DNA of 6,134 nucleotides, from NCBI GenBank assembly GCA_013361975.1, contig JABFXB010000178.1:1-6134 (forward strand), in the 5' to 3' direction. A program made the translations under genes and the position numbers. The stretch is from Dermatophilaceae bacterium. GTDB taxonomy: Bacteria > Actinomycetota > Actinomycetes > Actinomycetales > Dermatophilaceae. The notes below the pieces were generated by a model, which worked only from the letters and a program-made list of their open reading frames with translations, made no database searches and was not told where the DNA came from. Positions 1 to 5,568 of this stretch are shown in pieces (positions within the stretch are counted from its first letter, which is position 1; each line of letters opens with the position of its first letter).

Positions 1-79
1 CGACCGGCCGAACGTCTTCAAGAGCGTCGGCATGGCGTGGCAGGACCTCGTCATCGCCGAGCACGTCGCCCGGCACTGA
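1..79 (+). CDS. Ornithine cyclodeaminase / mu-crystallin family protein, C-terminal end (partial)
   Basis: Only the last 25 codons are present, read from base 2 to the TGA at 77-79. The peptide contains FKSVGMAWQDLVIAEHV. This closely resembles the conserved C-terminal segment of the ornithine cyclodeaminase/mu-crystallin family, where an FKSVG-x-A-x-QDL pattern is typical. Family members are NAD(P)-dependent enzymes: ornithine cyclodeaminase makes proline and ammonia, and relatives act as ketimine or pyrroline-2-carboxylate reductases or in siderophore precursor synthesis. With no N-terminal or active-site region visible, the substrate cannot be chosen. The gene converges on the minus-strand SDR gene, whose stop codon starts 9 bp downstream. 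I see no strong terminator between them, only a weak 7-bp inverted repeat (78-84 with 106-112). The family call rests on one short motif. Confidence 0.65.
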   Translation, partial: DRPNVFKSVGMAWQDLVIAEHVARH

Positions 80-88
80 CGAGGACGC

Positions 89-742
89 TCAGGCGCTGCC
101 GACGACCTCGTCGATGGGGGACCGCCCGTCGTTGAAGGCGATGACGCGACGAGAGGTCGTCTCGGGGTGCGACACGACCGACCGGATGACGTGGGCGACG
201 TTGTCGCGGGAGACCCGGCTGGCCGTGACGCCGTCGCCTGCCTCGATGTGCCCGGTCGCGGCGTCGAGCGTCAGCGTGCTCGGACGCAGGATGGTCCAGT
301 CGAGGTCGGTGCCTTCGAGGTACGCGTCGGCTGCAGTCTTGGCGTCGGCGTACGCGTGGAACGGGTTGTCCTGCGGCACACCGTGATCGGGCCCGGCGCC
401 GAAGTAGGAGACCATGACGTAGCGGCTGACGCCGGCCGCCGCGGCCGCGTCCATCGAGCGGATCGCCGCGTCGCGGTCGACCGCGTACGTACGCGCGGGG
501 TTGCCACCGCCCGCGCCCGCAGACCACACGACGACGTCGCTGCCGCGGACGAGCTCGGTGAGCCGTTCGGTGTCTGCCGACTCGACGTCGACCACCGCCG
601 CGGTCGCGCCGGTGGCCTCGACGTCGGCGACGTGGTCGGGGTTGCGCACCACGGAGGTGACGTCGTGGCCGTCGGCGACCATCAGCGGGGCAGCGAGCAG
701 CGCGACCTTGCCGTGGCCGCCGATGAGAAGGACTCGTGACAT
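89..742 (-). CDS. SDR-superfamily NAD(P)-binding oxidoreductase (atypical, NmrA/YwnB-like)
   Basis: The 217-residue protein starts with a beta strand and a glycine-rich nucleotide loop, LLIGGHGKVA (residues 5-14). The third glycine of the usual GxxGxxG is replaced by alanine. VVWSAGAGGG (71-80) marks the end of a Rossmann strand. A serine in VSYFGAG (111-117) and YADAK (131-135, a YxxxK pair) sit where SDR catalytic residues are expected, and LDWTILRPSTL (147-157) is typical of NAD(P)H-binding atypical SDRs. Size and motifs fit small NmrA/YwnB-type proteins that act as reductases, epimerases or redox sensors. Start choice: the ATG at 742 places the Gly loop at residue 8 and has GGTGGAG just upstream (745-751, only 2 nt away). 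A longer form from the ATG at 772 would add ten low-value residues. It lies 91 bp after coxG on the same strand but is separated by a hairpin, so operon membership is doubtful. Substrate unknown. Confidence 0.88.
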   Translation of the reverse strand: MSRVLLIGGHGKVALLAAPLMVADGHDVTSVVRNPDHVADVEATGATAAVVDVESADTERLTELVRGSDVVVWSAGAGGGNPARTYAVDRDAAIRSMDAAAAAGVSRYVMVSYFGAGPDHGVPQDNPFHAYADAKTAADAYLEGTDLDWTILRPSTLTLDAATGHIEAGDGVTASRVSRDNVAHVIRSVVSHPETTSRRVIAFNDGRSPIDEVVGSA

Positions 743-777
743 GACTCCACCATCGCAGAAACCCCACCCCATCCTCC

Positions 778-831
778 CAATCGAGAGAACGCTCCGTCAC
801 GTTCCGAGGTGACGGAGCGTTCTCTCGATTG
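778..831 (-). terminator. Perfect 23-bp inverted repeat with 8-nt loop; likely coxG 3' hairpin/terminator
   Basis: Bases 778-800 are exactly complementary, in reverse, to 809-831, giving 23 bp with no mismatch. The loop is GTTCCGAG (801-808). The stem includes GAGAACGCTCCGTCAC and its complement. The hairpin begins 2 nt after the coxG stop codon on the minus strand, the expected place for a transcript 3' end. Neither strand has a run of T after the stem (minus strand continues GGGAGGATGGGG). If it terminates transcription it is the U-less hairpin type proposed for actinobacteria; it could instead protect the cox mRNA 3' end. A dispersed REP-like palindrome is another possibility, and one copy cannot settle this. 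Strand is assigned by closeness to coxG. Confidence 0.65.
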
Positions 832-833
832 AC

Positions 834-1586
834 TCAGGTGTCGCGGCTGCGGCCGATGAGGTAGCCGAGGACGACGCCGAAGGCGGCTGCGGCGGCGTAG
901 CCGGCATACCTCTGGATGAGCACCGGCATGACGGCCGACCCGAGGTCGAGGGGGGCGTCCTCCTCGATCTCGGACGAGACCCTCCGCGGTGGGGGCGGTT
1001 GATGCGGCGCCACCGACGGCGACGCCTGCGGTGCCGTGTCGGCCGCCAACGCGTCGGAGCCGGTCTCGACGAATCCCGTTGCGGGAGAGTCGTCGGCAGC
1101 CGGTTCGCCCGCACCGGCCACAGCCGCCTCCTCGCCCGCGCCCGACTCGCCCAGCTGCTTCTCGATGCACGCGACGAAGGCCTGGAGCAGCTTGTCGGAG
1201 ACGTCCTGCATGACGCCCCGGCCGAACTGCGCCGGCTTGCCCGTCACTGCGAGGTCGGTCGTGACGTCGGCCCGGGTGCCGTCGCCGTCGGGCGCCAGCT
1301 GGATCGAGACCGTCGCCCCGGCCGTGCCGTTGCCCCGCTTGTCCTTGCCCTTCGCCTCGATGACGGCACGGTGGGCCGCGTCGTCGCGCTCGACGAACGA
1401 CCCCGAGCCGGAGTAGACGAGCGCGATCGGGCCGAGCTTGACCTTGACCGTGCCGGAGAAGCCGTCGTCGGTCACCTCCGTCACGGTCGCCCCGGGGAAG
1501 CAGCCGCCGACGCGCTCGAGGTCCATGAAGAGGGCCCACGCGTCGTCGACCGAGGTCGGCACGGTGAAGGAGTGCGTCAGCTCCAT
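834..1586 (-). CDS. coxG: CoxG-like SRPBCC domain protein with C-terminal membrane anchor
   Basis: This is a 250-residue CoxG family protein. Residues 1 to about 145 form the SRPBCC (START-like) domain: ELTHSFTVP at the N terminus, the family hallmark GGCFPGATV (27-35), and a KVKLGPI strand (48-54). Residues about 146-215 are a Gly/Ala/Pro/Glu-rich linker with PPPPRR (197-202). Residues about 227-245 (YAGYAAAAAFGVVLGYLIG) form a single hydrophobic helix, followed by a short RSRDT tail. This predicts a cytosolic lipid-binding-type domain tethered to the membrane. In known CO dehydrogenase systems CoxG is needed for membrane recruitment of the enzyme and has been linked to quinone handling; transfer of that role here is inference. 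It starts 7 bp after the coxM stop, with GGGAG (1599-1603) inside the coxM end as a rather distant (12 nt) ribosome site. It is the last gene of the coxSLMG operon. Confidence 0.9.
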   Translation of the reverse strand: MELTHSFTVPTSVDDAWALFMDLERVGGCFPGATVTEVTDDGFSGTVKVKLGPIALVYSGSGSFVERDDAAHRAVIEAKGKDKRGNGTAGATVSIQLAPDGDGTRADVTTDLAVTGKPAQFGRGVMQDVSDKLLQAFVACIEKQLGESGAGEEAAVAGAGEPAADDSPATGFVETGSDALAADTAPQASPSVAPHQPPPPRRVSSEIEEDAPLDLGSAVMPVLIQRYAGYAAAAAFGVVLGYLIGRSRDT

Positions 1587-1593
1587 CCGGCGA

Positions 1594-2451
1594 TCACGCT
1601 CCCGCGGCGGCGAGCACCGCGCGTCGCGTCAGCACCGTGGCGAGGTGCTTGCGGTAGTCGGCGTCGCCGTTGAGGTCGGAGGGCGGGTTGGTTCCCTCAG
1701 CGACGGACGCGACGGCCGAGCGGACCGCCTCGTCGGTGGCCTGCTTGCCGACGAGCGCCTCCTCGACGGCTCGAGCGCGCAACGGGGTCGAGCCCATGTT
1801 GGTCAGTCCGACCCTGGCCTCGGCGATGGAGCCACCCTCGCTGCGCACCGTGGCCGCGACCCCGACGATCGACCACTGGTGGCTGACCCGCACGAACTTC
1901 TCGTAGTGCGCGCCCCACCCGGTGTGCTTCGGGATGCGGATCTGCGTGAGCAGCTCGCCCTCACCGACTGCGGTGGTGAAGAGGTCCTCGAAGAAGTCCT
2001 CGGCCGCGACCGTACGCGTGGAGCCGCCGGAGCCGGCGATGACGAGCTCGGCGCCCAGCGCGAGCGCCGGCGCACCGACGTCACCCGCCGGGTCGGCGTG
2101 CACGAGTGCACCGCCCACCGTGCCCCGGTGCCGGATCTGCGGGTCGGCCACCGTCGCGATCGCCTTGTTGAGCAGGGCGGCGTGCGCCGACACGGCCTCG
2201 GAGGCCAGCACGGCGGCATACGTGGTCATGGCACCGATGACGAGGTGGTCACCGTCCTCGGTCACGCCCTGGAGCTCGGGGATGCGCCCGAGGTCGATGA
2301 CGACGCCGGGGGCGTTGAGGCGCATCCGGAGGATCGGCAGCAGCGACTGGCCGCCGGCGAGCACCTTGGCCTCGTCGCCGTGCTCGGCGAGCGCCGCGAC
2401 GGCATCGGCGACCGAGGTCGGTGCGACGTAGTCGAACTGTGCGGGGATCAC
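1594..2451 (-). CDS. coxM: Mo-hydroxylase FAD-binding subunit (CoxM, form II CODH-like)
   Basis: The 285-residue medium subunit of a xanthine oxidase/CO dehydrogenase family enzyme carries electrons from the iron-sulfur subunit via FAD. Residues about 1-170 are the FAD-binding domain, with both flavin motifs visible: LAGGQSLLP (31-39) and TVGGALVHADPAGD (111-124). DPQIRHRG (103-110) precedes the second. Residues about 175-280 are the CO-dehydrogenase flavoprotein C-terminal domain. The length matches the family. The start is GTG at 2451-2449, which shares GTGA with the coxL stop; AAGGGAG lies 6 nt upstream, and this start gives the usual MIPAQFDY-type N terminus. The reading frame stays open far upstream across coxL to 4425, but that part is an Arg/Gly-rich out-of-frame shadow of coxL and not a fusion. 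A TAT codon at Tyr78 belongs to the GTATGCCG pattern reported in the findings. Confidence 0.95.
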   Translation of the reverse strand: MIPAQFDYVAPTSVADAVAALAEHGDEAKVLAGGQSLLPILRMRLNAPGVVIDLGRIPELQGVTEDGDHLVIGAMTTYAAVLASEAVSAHAALLNKAIATVADPQIRHRGTVGGALVHADPAGDVGAPALALGAELVIAGSGGSTRTVAAEDFFEDLFTTAVGEGELLTQIRIPKHTGWGAHYEKFVRVSHQWSIVGVAATVRSEGGSIAEARVGLTNMGSTPLRARAVEEALVGKQATDEAVRSAVASVAEGTNPPSDLNGDADYRKHLATVLTRRAVLAAAGA

Positions 2452-4946
2452 TGGTCGCTCCCTTCGCTCGCGCCCGATGCCGGGTCCTGGTTGGGTGCGC
2501 CCTCGTCGAAGTGCGGCGCGGCGTCGCGCTCGCCCTCGGTGGTGACGGCCGCACCGGCCTGGATGGCCTTCCACACCCGCTCGGGCGTGCACGGCATGAC
2601 GATGTCGTTGACGCCGAGGTGGCGCACCGCGTCGACGATCGCGTTGACGACCGCCGGTGTGGAGGCGATGGTGCCTGCCTCGCCGACTCCCTTGGTGCCC
2701 AGGGTGTTGTAGGTCGACGGCGACGTCGTGTGGTCGGTGACGAAGCTGATCGTGTCGGCCGCGGTGGGGAGCGTGTAGTCGACGAAGGAGCCCGTGACGA
2801 GCGTGCCCTGGTCGTCGTACTCGGCGCCCTCCCACAGGGCCTGCGCGATGCCCTGGACGAGCCCGCCGTGCACCTGCCCCTCGACGATGAGCGGGTTGAT
2901 GATGGTGCCGATGTCGTCGACGCAGACGTACTTGCGCATCTTCGTCGCGCCGGTCTCGGTGTCGACCTCCATCGCGCACAGGTGGGTGCCGTGCGGGAAC
3001 GAGAAGTTGTCGGGGTCGAAGGTGGCGTCGGCGTCGATGCTCGGCTCGGTGCCGTCGGGCAGGTTGTGACCGGTCCAGGTGGCGAGCGCCACCTCGGAGA
3101 TCGTCACGCCCTTGTCGGTGCCCTTGACGCCGAACGTCCCGGCCTTGAACTCGACGTCGTCGACACTGGCCTCGAGCAGGTGGGCCGCGATGGGCTTCGC
3201 CTTCTCGATGACCTTGTCGGCGGCGCGCAGGACGGCCTCGCCACCCACGACGAGCGAGCGCGAACCGTAGGAGTCCATGCCCTTCGGTGCGATCTGGGTG
3301 TCGCCGTGCAGCACCTCGACGTTCTCGAACGGCACTCCGAGCCGGTCGGCGACGATCTGGCTCCACGCCGTCTCGTGGCCCTGGCCGTGCGGCGACGTGC
3401 CCGTCACGACCTCGACCGTGCCGGTGGCGAGCATGCGGATGCTCGCCGACTCCCAGCCGCCGGCGCCGTAGCTGAGCGCGCCGAGGATGCGGGAAGGCGC
3501 GAGGCCGCACATCTCGGTGAAGGTCGAGACGCCGAGGCCCAGCTGCACCGGGTCGTTCGACTCGCGGCGCCGCTTCTGCTCGGCGCGCAGCTCGTCGTAG
3601 CCGAAGAGCTCCCGCGCCTTGGCGGTCGCGGCCTCGTAGTTGCCGGAGTCGTAGGTCATGCCCGCCACCGTGGTGAACGGGAACTCCTCGTGCTTGATCC
3701 AGTTCTTCTCGCGGATCTCGAGCGGGTCGACGCCGACCTCGACGGCGAGCTCGTCCATGAGCCGCTCGATGGCGTACGTCGCCTCGGGACGCCCGGCCCC
3801 GCGGTAGGCGTCGACCCACGTCTTGTTCGTGTAGTAGTTCGTCGTGTTGAACTGGTAGGCGCCGAACTTGTAGATCGAGTTGAACATCCACGCGCCGAGC
3901 ACCGGCACGCCGCCGCCGACGATCGCGGCATACGCCCCGAGGTCGGCCATCAGCTCGACCTTGAGCCCGGTGACCGTGCCGTCCTTCTCGGCGGAGAGGG
4001 TCAGCTTCTGCCACTGGTCGCGGCCGTGGTGGCCGCTCACCATCGTCTCGGAGCGCGTCTCGGTGAACTTGCACGGCTTGCCGAGCTTGCGGGCGACGGC
4101 GAGGGTCGCGAACTCCTCGGGCGTCGTCTGCAGCTTGCCGCCGAAGCCGCCGCCGACGTCGGGCGCGATGACGCGGATCTTCGACTCGGGCAGCCCGGTC
4201 GTGGCCGCGATGCAGAAGCGGAGCACGTGCGGGATCTGCGTGGCCGACCACATCGTCACCTGCTCGCCGGTCGGGTCGACGACGGTCGACCGCGGCTCCA
4301 TGAAGGCGGGGATGAGGCGCTGCTGGCGGTACTCGCGCTCGATGACGATGCCGCCGTCGCGGGCCTTGGCGATAGCCTCGTCGACGTCGCCGCCGGAGCC
4401 CTGCCCGGCCGAGTCGAGCTGCCACGTGGCGCTCTTGTTGGTGCCGAGGTCGGGGTGGGCGAGCACCTCGTCCTTCGCGGCCTCCTTGAGGTCGAGCACC
4501 GCGGGCAGCTCGTCGTAGTCGACGTCGACGAGCTCGGCGGCGTCGCGGGCCTCGGCGGCCGACCGCGCCACGACGACCGCGACGATCTCACCGGCGTGGG
4601 CGACGTGCGAGACCGCGACGGGCAGGTGGTCGGGCGTCTTCTGGTCGGGGCTGACCGGCCAGGCCGTGATGTTGACGCCCTGGATGTCCTTGAGGTCCTC
4701 GCCCGTGAACACACCGATGACGCCGGGGGCGCCCTTGGCCTCGGCCGCGTCGATCGAGCTGATCGTCGCGTGGGCGAAGGGGCTGCGCACCATGGCGAGG
4801 TGCAGCATGCCGGGCAGCTGGATGTTGTCGGTCCAGCGGGTGCGACCGGTGATGAGGCGCTGGTCCTCCTTGCGCCTGCGCGCCTTGCCCACCTCTCCGG
4901 CGGGCGCGTCCGGGGCCTGGGCCTCACGGTCCTCGGTGATCGTCAT
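2448..4946 (-). CDS. coxL: Molybdenum-binding large subunit, form II CO dehydrogenase-like hydroxylase
   Basis: The 832-residue catalytic subunit of a molybdenum hydroxylase has an N-terminal aldehyde-oxidase-type a/b hammerhead domain (about 25-145) followed by the molybdopterin-binding domains. Visible cofactor residues are Gln237 in ATQIPH, GGGFGGK (265-271), SPHGQGHET (518-526) and the catalytic Glu756 in KGVGEAGT. The loop at 380-386 (bases 3789-3809) is AYRGAGR. True CO dehydrogenase (form I) has AYxCSFR, whose Cys carries the copper-sulfur bridge; here the aligned position is Gly383. This is the form II signature, shared with many hydroxylases of aromatic N-heterocycles or aldehydes, so substrate is open and CO is doubtful. 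The ATG at 4946 overlaps the coxS stop (ATGA), with GGCGGTGGG just upstream; a longer ATG start at 5027 would run through coxS. The C-terminal ~30 residues are an acidic, low-complexity tail. No signal peptide: cytoplasmic. Confidence 0.96.
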   Translation of the reverse strand: MTITEDREAQAPDAPAGEVGKARRRKEDQRLITGRTRWTDNIQLPGMLHLAMVRSPFAHATISSIDAAEAKGAPGVIGVFTGEDLKDIQGVNITAWPVSPDQKTPDHLPVAVSHVAHAGEIVAVVVARSAAEARDAAELVDVDYDELPAVLDLKEAAKDEVLAHPDLGTNKSATWQLDSAGQGSGGDVDEAIAKARDGGIVIEREYRQQRLIPAFMEPRSTVVDPTGEQVTMWSATQIPHVLRFCIAATTGLPESKIRVIAPDVGGGFGGKLQTTPEEFATLAVARKLGKPCKFTETRSETMVSGHHGRDQWQKLTLSAEKDGTVTGLKVELMADLGAYAAIVGGGVPVLGAWMFNSIYKFGAYQFNTTNYYTNKTWVDAYRGAGRPEATYAIERLMDELAVEVGVDPLEIREKNWIKHEEFPFTTVAGMTYDSGNYEAATAKARELFGYDELRAEQKRRRESNDPVQLGLGVSTFTEMCGLAPSRILGALSYGAGGWESASIRMLATGTVEVVTGTSPHGQGHETAWSQIVADRLGVPFENVEVLHGDTQIAPKGMDSYGSRSLVVGGEAVLRAADKVIEKAKPIAAHLLEASVDDVEFKAGTFGVKGTDKGVTISEVALATWTGHNLPDGTEPSIDADATFDPDNFSFPHGTHLCAMEVDTETGATKMRKYVCVDDIGTIINPLIVEGQVHGGLVQGIAQALWEGAEYDDQGTLVTGSFVDYTLPTAADTISFVTDHTTSPSTYNTLGTKGVGEAGTIASTPAVVNAIVDAVRHLGVNDIVMPCTPERVWKAIQAGAAVTTEGERDAAPHFDEGAPNQDPASGASEGSDQ
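2458..2464 (-). promoter_or_regulatory. Ribosome binding site deciding the coxM GTG start
   Basis: AAGGGAG on the minus strand, inside the end of coxL, sits 6 nt before the GTG at 2451. With the GTGA overlap of stop and start it marks translational coupling of coxL to coxM, and it fixes the start within a much longer open frame. Confidence 0.7.
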
Positions 4947-5425
4947 GAGCCCACCGCCTGGGAGCTGAGGTCCTTCGCGGCCTGCTGAACGGCCTTGACG
5001 ATGTTGTGGTAGCCCGTGCAGCGGCACAGGTTGCCCTCGAGACCCTCACGGATCTCCTGCTCGCTCGGGTCGGCGTTCTCCTTGAGGAGGTCGCAGGCCT
5101 GCATGATCATGCCCGGGGTGCAGTAGCCGCACTGGAGGGCGTGGGTCTCGTGGAAGGCCCGTTGAACCGGATGGAGCTCGCCATCCGTGGCGAGCCCCTC
5201 GATCGTCGTCACCTCGTGACCGTCCGCCTGGACGGCGAGGACGTTGCACGACTTCACGCTCGTTCCGTCGAGGTGCACGGTGCACGCACCGCAGTTGCTC
5301 GTGTCGCACCCCACGACGGTCCCGGTCTTGCCGAGTCCTTCGCGCAGGTACTGGACCAGAAGGGTCCTGGGCTCGACCTCGTCGGAGTAGCGCACCCCGT
5401 CGACGGTCACATTGATACGGGTCAT
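4943..5425 (-). CDS. coxS: Mo-hydroxylase [2Fe-2S] small subunit (CoxS)
   Basis: The 160-residue iron-sulfur subunit passes electrons from the molybdenum centre of CoxL to the FAD of CoxM. Residues 1-75 are a plant-ferredoxin-like domain with cluster ligands Cys40, Cys45, Cys48 and Cys60 (motif GCDTSNCGAC). Residues 80-155 are the [2Fe-2S]-binding helical domain with Cys99, Cys102, Cys134 and Cys136 (motifs CGYC and CRC). All eight ligands are present and length is normal for the family. The ATG at 5425 is preceded by AGGAGG with a 10-nt gap and gives the typical MTRINVTVDG start; the longer open frame upstream is Arg-rich and lies in the intergenic region. It is the first gene of the operon, and its TGA overlaps the coxL ATG. 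The S-L-M order matches form II clusters rather than the M-S-L order of form I. Confidence 0.97.
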   Translation of the reverse strand: MTRINVTVDGVRYSDEVEPRTLLVQYLREGLGKTGTVVGCDTSNCGACTVHLDGTSVKSCNVLAVQADGHEVTTIEGLATDGELHPVQRAFHETHALQCGYCTPGMIMQACDLLKENADPSEQEIREGLEGNLCRCTGYHNIVKAVQQAAKDLSSQAVGS

Positions 5426-5435
5426 TGCTCTTTGT

Positions 5436-5441
5436 CCTCCT
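5436..5441 (-). promoter_or_regulatory. Ribosome binding site of coxS
   Basis: AGGAGG on the minus strand lies 10 nt before the coxS ATG at 5425. It is a full match to the anti-Shine-Dalgarno core and supports this start over the upstream open frame. A second purine block, AAAGAG, lies nearer the ATG. Confidence 0.8.
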
Positions 5442-5449
5442 GCCGCACT

Positions 5450-5493
5450 GCAGTTGACTTCCCCACGGGTGAGTCTCGCTCGGAGTCGACTGC
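5450..5493. promoter_or_regulatory. Paired near-palindromes, candidate operator in the divergent intergenic region
   Basis: GCAGTTGACTTC (5450-5461) and the reverse complement of 5482-5493 (GCAGTCGACTCC) agree at 10 of 12 positions. Each has a palindromic or near-palindromic core: AGTTGACT at 5452-5459 and AGTCGACT at 5484-5491. The centres are 32 bp apart, about three helical turns, so a dimeric regulator could occupy both on one DNA face. The second copy falls in the spacer of the candidate coxS promoter and the first just downstream of its predicted start, an arrangement that would suit repression. No regulator gene is present in the window. Chance occurrence of such short palindromes in GC-rich DNA is a real alternative. 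Confidence 0.3.
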
Positions 5494-5500
5494 TGCACAA
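5472..5500 (-). promoter_or_regulatory. Candidate promoter of the coxSLMG operon
   Basis: On the minus strand TTGTGC (5500-5495) and GAGACT (5477-5472) are separated by exactly 17 bp, resembling an actinobacterial housekeeping -35/-10 pair. The -10 lacks the first two consensus bases of TANNNT. A start near 5465 would give a leader of about 40 nt carrying the AGGAGG site. This is pattern matching only; the 143-bp gap must hold the operon promoter, but this exact placement is weak. Confidence 0.3.
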
Positions 5501-5532
5501 GGGCACCGGACGAACCCGTCGCCCGGACGCCG

Positions 5533-5561
5533 CTGAGGAACCCGACGGCATACGCCAGACT
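5533..5561 (+). promoter_or_regulatory. Candidate leaderless promoter of the aldo/keto reductase gene
   Basis: CTGAGG (5533-5538) and CAGACT (5556-5561) are 17 bp apart, and CAGACT ends 7 bp before the ATG at 5569. No Shine-Dalgarno-like sequence precedes that ATG. A -10 element placed 7 bp before the start codon is the usual arrangement of leaderless transcripts in actinobacteria. Match to consensus is partial in both hexamers. Confidence 0.35.
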
Positions 5562-5568
5562 GTCGTCC

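Noticed and set aside
78..112. 7-bp inverted repeat (78-84 with 106-112) at the convergent gene ends as a terminator
   Set aside because: The 21-nt loop is long, the stem is short and lies within the SDR coding end, and there is no T run; such matches are common at this GC content.
114..1673. Plus-strand open frames opposite the SDR and coxG genes
   Set aside because: They are antisense shadows with skewed Arg/Ala/Val composition, while the minus-strand proteins show clear SDR and CoxG motifs.
2452..4425. A 943-residue 'fusion' with CoxM at its C terminus
   Set aside because: The 658 extra residues are an Arg/Gly-rich out-of-frame reading of coxL. CoxM has its own GTG, ribosome site and normal family length.
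2421..4988. An 855-codon open frame on the plus strand, antisense to coxL
   Set aside because: It is the mirror of a high-GC gene: composition is dominated by Asp, Val, Gly, Leu and Arg, there is no recognisable domain, and coxL on the other strand has complete cofactor motifs.
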